This document shows, piece after piece, positions 57,501-64,000 of a stretch of DNA of 64,000 nucleotides. Both the position numbers and the translations under genes were made by a program. Position 1 is the stretch's first letter; the number at the start of each line of letters is the position of its first letter. The stretch is from Dillenia suffruticosa. Lineage: Eukaryota; Streptophyta; Magnoliopsida; Dilleniales; Dilleniaceae. The stretch covers positions 10,628,001 through 10,692,000 of the forward strand of contig JAVTVX010000035.1 of NCBI GenBank assembly GCA_033439265.1, written 5' to 3'. Under the pieces are notes generated by a model. That model saw only the letters and a list, made by a program, of their open reading frames with translations. It did not search any database and was not told the DNA's origin.

Positions 57501-58410
57501 ATTGCTATGCTAAAAAAAAAAAGTAATCCTGTAGTTCTGTAGTTAGGTATGTTAAAAAAAAGCAGTTCTGTCTTTTTGTGGTTAGGTATGTTCAAACAAA
57601 AAAAGTAGTTCTGCTACAAAAAAAAATTTCTGTAATGCCATTAAAAAAAATGGTTCTGATAGGAAAGGAAGGAGTTTTGCTAAAAAGAAAAATAGTTCTA
57701 TAGATATGTATATTCAAAAATAGTTCCGCATGATTGTATTATTACAAGAATGTCATTAAAGTGCGTCTCATGTTCGAACCCAGATGCAATCACTTTTTGC
57801 ATTAAAAAAGCATTGTATTTTTTCAACAAAAAAAATTCTTACATTTTTTCAACTTAAATTATTAAATATTATAATTACAAATTAATGTTTATATTTTTTT
57901 AATTTTACAAAGATATTAACATTATAATGATATGTTTTTCATTTTAATTTAATATATTTAATGTTAAATGAATCTTTAAATATTTAAAAAATGTGTATGG
58001 TAGAATTACAATTTATAAAAATTATAATTATAAAAATATTAAGTTAAAAAATATTTGAAAATCTTTCTTTTCATTTTTAAAATAAAAAATTTTATAATTA
58101 TATTAAAAGTATAAAAAATATTCGAAATAAATGATATTTAAAACAAAAGAAAGATTTTTTTTGACAAACTTTCAGATTTTTTAAAAATGACATTTGAGAA
58201 AATTTAAAAAATCAATTAAAATTTCATAAGATTAAAAACTTATTTCTATTCATATACAAACTTAAATTGAAAAATAAAAAATAAAGGCAAAATTAAAATC
58301 ACAAAAAATTAAAAAAATTCTTATTATATGAGCCGACTGGGTTGTCATCCTAAATCTTGACAAAATTTAGCCCCTAAAAAAATTTATCAAATAATGCAGA
58401 GAGCTATGAA
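57501..58410 (+). repeat. Large direct repeat, copy 2
   Basis: Second copy of 55666-56570, again directly followed by a palindromic array. Confidence 0.9.
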
Positions 58411-58429
58411 ATTTTGCTATGTAACAGAA

Positions 58430-59790
58430 CAACATACTTTTGCTAAGTAGAACAACGAAGTTCTGCTATGTAACGGAACTACATGGTTCTGCTATGTAGC
58501 GGAACCACATGGTTCTGTTAAGTAGCGGAACCACATGGTTCTGCTATGTTAGTTCTGCTAAGTAGCGGAACCACATGGTTCTGCTAGCGGAACCACATGG
58601 TTCTGCTAAGTAGCGGAACCACATGGTTCTGCCACATGGTTCTGCTAAGTAGCGGAACCACATGGTTCTGGCACATGGTTCTGCTAAGTATGCTAAGTAG
58701 CGGAACCACATGGTTATGCCACATGGTTGTGGTTCCGCCACATGGTTCTGCTAAGTAGTGGAACCGGAACCACATGGTTCTGCCACATGGTTCTGCTACG
58801 GAACCACATGGTTCTACCACATGGTTCTACCACATGGTTCTGCTAAGTAGCGGAACAACATGGTTCAGCTAGCGGAACCACATGGTTCTGCCACATGGTT
58901 CTGCTAAGTAGCGGAACCACATGGTTCTGCTAGCGGAACCACATGGTTCTGCTAAGTAGCGGAACCACAAGGTTCTGCCACATAATTCTGCTAAGTAACG
59001 GAACCACAAGGTTCTGCCACATGGTTCTGCTAAGTAGCGGAACCACATGGTTCTGCCACATGGTTCTGCTAAGTAGCGGAACCACATGGTTCTGCCACAT
59101 GATTCTGCTAAGTAGCGGAACCACATAGTTCTGCCACATGGTTCTGCTAAGTAGCGGAACCACATGGTTCTGCTAAGTAGCGGAACCACATGGTTCTGCC
59201 ACATGGTTCTGCTAACGGAACCACATGGTTCTGCTAAGTAGCGGAACCATGGTTCTGCTAAGTAGCGGAACCATGGCTCTGCTACCACATGGTTCTGCTA
59301 AGTAGCGGAACCACATGGTTCTGCTAAGTAGCGGAACCACATGGTTCTGCTAGCGGAACCACATGGTTATGCTAAGTAGCAGAACCACATGGTTCTGCCA
59401 CATGGTTCTGCTAAGTAGCGGAACCATAGCAGAACCGTATGGTTTCGCTAGCGGAATCGCATGGTTCTGCTAAATAGCGGAACCGCATGGTTCTGCTAGG
59501 GGAACCACATGGTTCTAAGTAACGGAACCGCATGGTTCTGCTAGCGGAGCGACATGGTTCTGCTAAGTAGCGGAACCGCATGGTTCTGCTAGCGGAACTA
59601 CATGGTTCTGCTAAGTAGCGGAACTACATGGTTCTGCTACTGCTAGCGTAACCACATGGTTCTGCTATGTAGCGGAACCACATGATTCTGCTAAGTAGCG
59701 GAACCACATGGTTCTGCTAGCGGAACTACATGGTTCTGTTATGTAGCGGAACTACATGGTTCTACTATGTAGCGGAACTATATGGTTCTA
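58430..59790 (+). repeat. Near-palindromic minisatellite array 2 built of 13-bp modules
   Basis: Units such as tagcggaaccacatggttc and ctgccacatggtt recur in spacings of 26 and 39 bases, that is 2 or 3 modules of 13. The 39-base form encodes a 13-residue repeat (EPCGRTMWFRYLA) on the minus strand over 58869-59288. This open frame follows from the period being a multiple of three and is not taken as a gene. Confidence 0.92.
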
Positions 59791-59819
59791 TATTTGAAAT
59801 CATTTAAAAGCGGTTTCTA

Positions 59820-59940
59820 AAAAATTTATACTATCACAACCCTAAGAATAACAGAATCATGAAATTCTGTATAGCAGAACCATGAGATTCTGCATAGCAG
59901 AATCATGTGGCTCTGCATAGCTGAACAATCTCGTTCTGCG
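59820..59940 (+). repeat. Short palindrome cluster (outlier of the same family)
   Basis: Words such as cagaatcatgaaattctg and cagaaccatgagattctg: the same 'gcagaac...gttctgc' design with different centres. Smaller relatives lie near 61245-61290 and 62090-62200. Confidence 0.75.
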
Positions 59941-60629
59941 TACCACCTTATTATTCAAATATTCAATTTTTTTATTATTAAAAATAATTTATTTAGATAT
60001 TTGATATTTATTTAAATAAAATATAAAATTATAATATGAAATATGAAAATGTTAAATGATAAACAAAACCAACATTATTAATATTTTTATTTAAATAAAC
60101 GTATAAATATTTTTATCATTTAAAATTTATAAGAATAAAAATTAACAAATTAAATATATATTTTTAATACAGAGCATGCACACCATGCACACTATAAGCT
60201 ACCTTTTGTCACGCCTCCCTCTGTATAGAAAGAAAGACCCGAAAAAAAAAATGAATATATAAGCACCCAAAAACAATTATGTCGTTTAGACATTACATTG
60301 CATAACATTATATAGATAATTTTTTTCAGATATAATTTATTTAATATCTAATTTATTTAATTTTAAATAAATGTCTGCATATTTAAATTAAATATTTAAA
60401 TTTTATTCTTATAAAATTTTAAATTGCATATTTATATTTATAAGTTTTAGTTTTGTTTTTTTTATTAATATTTTTATATTTTATATTACGATTAACATTT
60501 TATTTGAAATTCCAATTTTAAAAACTTTTAGTTAGACAAAAATTAAAACTACTAAAGTAAAAATTTTAGATAGACAATAATTCTTTAAAAGATCAAAACT
60601 ATAATTTAAAAACTCCATAGTTAACTATA
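59941..60629 (+). repeat. AT-rich direct repeat, copy 1
   Basis: Begins taccaccttattattc and matches 61293-61988 with an offset near 1.35 kb. It is gene-free. Confidence 0.85.
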
Positions 60630-60774
60630 GGTAAAATTTATAAAATTAGATAACTTATATATAAATTGATCGACACGAATTCATATGTAATGCCTACCAA
60701 AAGAATATTTGATTTATTATATGAAATCTTTAAATAACTAAATTATTTTTTGTATTTTTATACTTTACAAACCT

Positions 60775-61010
60775 TAAATTAAATATTAATATTTATGTAT
60801 TTTTTAGACTTAAATTACTAAATATTATGATTTCAAATTAATATTTATGTCTTTTTTATTTCACACCAATATTAATGTTATACATGTTATGTCCATGTCT
60901 TTTTCATTTAAATTTAGAATGTTTAATATTAGATAAATATTTAAATATTAGCAAACCTAAAAATGCAATCTATAAAAATTATAATTATAAAAATATCTAC
61001 CATATTATGG
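60775..61010 (+). repeat. Diverged third copy of the 55.9/57.8-kb AT-rich body
   Basis: Resembles 56005-56200 and 57845-58040 (aaattactaaatatta, cattttaatttaatatattta, gaatatttaaatatt in order) but is clearly older. Confidence 0.6.
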
Positions 61011-61292
61011 TTTTTAATAATCTTTCACTTTTTTTGAAAAGATTTAATATTTATAAAAAAGAAAAACTATATTTATTTTATAGAAACAAATCGAATTTAA
61101 ACTTTTTTAAATCATTTAGATGTGATTTCTTAAAAATTTACACCATCACAACCATAAACAAAATAAAAAATATGTTTTCGGGTATTTTTAAAATAATAAT
61201 AATATTTTGGAAGATTAAAAAGGTTTTGCTTTTTGGCGGGGAATAATAGCATAACCATATCGTTCTGCGTATCAGAACCTTGTGGTTCTACG

Positions 61293-61988
61293 TACCACCT
61301 TATTATTCCAATATTCAATTTTTTATAATATTAAAAATAATTTATTTGGATATTTGATATTTATTTAAATAAAATATGAAATTATAACATGAAATGTGAA
61401 AATATTAAATAATGAACCAAAATAATATTATTAATATTTTTATTTAAATAGACTTATAAATATTTTTATCATTTGAAACTGTATAAGAATAAAAATTAAC
61501 AGATTAAATATATAATTTTTAATATAAAGCACGCACACCACGTACACTACAAGCTATCTTTTGTCACGCCTCCCTCTATATAGAAAAAAAAGACCCAAAA
61601 AATAAAAAAAACAAGGAATATACAAACACTAAAAAATAATTATGTCATTTAAATATAACATTATACAGATAATTTTTTTTCGGATATGATTTTTTTAATA
61701 TATAATTTATTTAATTTTAAATAAATATCTATATATTTAAATTAAATATTTAAATATTTTTATTCTTATAAAATTTTAAATTGCATATTCATTTTTATAG
61801 GTTTTAGTTTTGGTTTATTTTTTAATATTTTTATATTTTATTCTACGATTAACATGTTATCTGAAACTCCAATTTTTAAAATTTTTAGTTAGGCACAGAC
61901 AAAAATTAAAATTATTAAAGTAAAAGTTTTAGATAGATAAAGATTCTTTAAAAATTAAAACTCTAATTTAAAAAGTCTATAGTTAAAT
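61293..61988 (+). repeat. AT-rich direct repeat, copy 2
   Basis: Second copy of 59941-60629, preceded like the first by a short 'gttctgcgt...cagaac' cluster. Confidence 0.85.
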
Positions 61989-62863
61989 AATAATTTAGTT
62001 TTGGTTTATTATTTAATATTATCACATTCTGTTTCAATTTAATATTTCAATCCGATCTCAAATATCTAAATATACATATTCAAATATATCACATGTGGTT
62101 TTGCCAAACGTAGATCACCTTCTGGCTCTCCAAAATGCAGAATAACGTTGTGGGTCAGCGAAACGCAGAATTTCGTTATCGTCCTGTGCAGTATAGAACT
62201 ATTTTTTAAAATTAAAACCGATAAAAAAATAGGGAAAAAAAACATATTTAATTCTGTTTTAAACATTTTTTTTGAGTTAACATATAACTTTTAATATGTA
62301 GCACACACACCACGCACTCTATATTTTTAATATATACATTTAAATCCTAATGTATTTAAATATACAACTTAAATCTAAATATGTTAAAATATAACATACT
62401 TTTTTTCTCATTCTAAAATCTTTTTTTTATTTTAATATAATATATTTAATATTAAATGAATATATTTAAAATATATTTTTCTGTCTTTTTTTGTTTTTTT
62501 TTTGTATTATAAAAAAATATATATATATCACAAAAGTAAAATTAATACAAATTTCACTAAACTATACCGAGCAACTCTTCTCATTTTGTAACCAAAATTA
62601 AAATTCTACACCGGGCATCACGTGGTATACACCTCCTAGTTGCTAGAAAACTTTCTTCGTCCGAAATCTTTCTTCGTTTCTGACAAACCTTTGTCCCTCT
62701 CTCTCTACCTTTGTCTCTTCTTTTATGTCTTTATCTTCTCTATTTCTCTCTCCGATAAAGTCTTTCACTCTTTTCTCTCTCTTCTATGTTGGCAACCTTG
62801 GCATTTCTCCTTTTTTGTAGCCTCAATAATCCTTTGTCTTTGTCTTTCAATCCATTTTCTTTT
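61989..62863. other. AT-rich and pyrimidine-rich spacer
   Basis: The last 'gcagaac' outliers are at 62090-62200. CT-rich text from 62690 leads into the tandem duplication. No gene was seen. Confidence 0.45.
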
Positions 62864-63513
62864 TTCACCTTTATCTCTCTCAATCAAGTTTTTCTCTTTT
62901 CTCATTTTTTTTCCTCTCTCTCGGTCACCTCCAGCCTCTATCTCCTCTTCCTCTTTGGAACCCACTCAATCAAATTTTAATCATATTGGATCTTTTAAAG
63001 ACAAATTTATATTTATATTTATTTTTATCGTTTATAAAATTTAAGATAAAAAACTTATATAAAGATAATAATATCGAATCATTGATAAAACAAGACATTG
63101 GTTGATTGGTGTGTCTTATTCTAATGCTTTTGATTTTGATAAATTTTTTAATTGTATATATTAAGAGAAAAATTGCTAATAAAATATTTTCACCTTTATC
63201 TCTCTCAATCAAGTTTTTCTCTCTTCTTATATATTTTTTTCTCTCTCTCAATCACCTCCGGCCTCTGCCCCCTCTTTCTCTCTAGAACCCACTCTAACAA
63301 ATTTTAATTAGATTATATCTTTAAAAAATAAATCTATCTATATATCTATTTTTATCATATACAAAATTTAAAATCGTGAACTTATATAAAGGTAATAGTA
63401 TCAAACCACTTAACAACAAGGCATTGGTTGATTGGTGTGTCTTATGCTAATACTTTTGATTTTGATTAATTTTTTAATTGTATATATTAAGATAGAAATT
63501 GCAAATAAAATAT
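62864..63513 (+). repeat. 325-bp tandem duplication (two units)
   Basis: Unit 1, 62864-63188, and unit 2, 63189-63513, both start ttcacctttatctctctcaa and share gacattggttgattggtgtg-type text. The units have diverged, but the abutting head-to-tail arrangement is exact. Confidence 0.88.
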
Positions 63514-64000
63514 TTGACAATTTTAATATTATAAAAGAATAGAAAGTTTAATTTATATAAAATTTTCATTCTTTTCTTAATCTATGTCAAATATTTTTTC
63601 ATTATAAATTTTTTGTTTCTATTATTAGGCCCCATAAAGGAAAATTTTTGACTCCATGCCGGCCTATGCCCATATCCATAAGCTCCTTCCTTCATCAAAG
63701 AAAGGACATGGGCTTCATCACCAAAAAAAAGGACATGGGCTTCGTTGCTACCCCGAGTTTTAACTTGTGGGCTAAGTATAATCTCACTCTAGATTAAGTT
63801 GGGGCCTAAGGCCCAGAGTCTGGACCGGACCTCAACATTGACATGTGTACATCAACGTCAAGAGAAGCACCCCCAACAACAATTACTAGCTTGGTGCCGG
63901 TCAACCATTTTAGAAAAAAGAAAAAAAAATCATATATCAAAATTATCCAATAATCATATTGACGTTGATTAAATTCAATTCAAATTGAATTAATTTTTTA
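63514..64000. other. Spacer at the right edge
   Basis: Contains a short repeated phrase (aaaggacatgggcttc, about 63700 and 63730) and no recognisable gene. Confidence 0.4.

Noticed and set aside
58869-59288. 139-codon open frame on the minus strand with a repeated WFRYLAEPCGRT-like peptide
   Set aside because: It follows from a 39-bp period in a palindromic satellite. Shifted frames and the plus strand show similar open stretches, and there is no gene context.
62640-63044. 134-codon hydrophobic frame resembling a membrane protein
   Set aside because: The Phe/Leu/Ser composition comes from ctttct-rich DNA, and the frame crosses the border of a tandem duplication.

Overview
The window is nuclear DNA of a eudicot plant, probably a woody species with a repeat-rich genome. 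The signs are AT-rich spacers with GT-AG introns, Ty1/copia, CACTA, Mutator-like (MULE), LINE, SINE and TRIM elements, remnants of a plant-type flavin monooxygenase family, and one plant-only gene type (PHYTOCHROME KINASE SUBSTRATE-like). I cannot name the species.

Only two loci look like host genes that could still work. One is a single-exon PHYTOCHROME KINASE SUBSTRATE-like gene at 11177-12223 (minus strand). The other is an unrecognised 205-residue protein with a weak SIAMESE-RELATED-like motif at 43948-44565 (minus strand), with probable 5'-UTR exons near 47.1 and 47.4 kb.

From 4 to 44 kb, the plus strand carries a decayed tandem array of flavin-containing monooxygenase (FMO) genes. I count five clear copies plus one doubtful fragment: 4261-10210, 13083-13500 (doubtful), 15784-18057, 20462-26005, 32825-33943 and 34887-43533. 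Almost every copy is split by transposons. The first holds a LINE fragment that was itself hit by a complete copia element (4549-9607). The third holds a GC-rich, MULE-like insertion. The fourth holds a young copia element (20885-25538). The last holds an old copia element with 460-bp LTRs (34945-41827). Between copies lie two CACTA elements (2414-3767, 13651-15258), an internally deleted copia remnant (18859-20304) and a fragment of a plastid pyruvate dehydrogenase E2 gene (32342-32580).

An almost complete MULE lies at 26242-32088. It has long AT-rich terminal inverted repeats, 9-bp target duplications, a full-length MURA transposase frame broken by just two TGA codons, and a plant mobile domain (PMD) cargo gene with a recognisable intron.

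From 47.5 kb to the end there is almost no coding sequence. It holds a 482-bp TRIM retroelement (50750-51231), a 247-bp tandem repeat (51.9-52.4 kb), and then about 10 kb of an odd, locally expanded repeat family (52.9-62.3 kb). That family passes from poly(A)-punctuated 'gttctg' units to near-palindromic arrays built of 13-bp modules, inside larger duplications of about 1.84 and 1.35 kb. A 325-bp tandem duplication ends the window.
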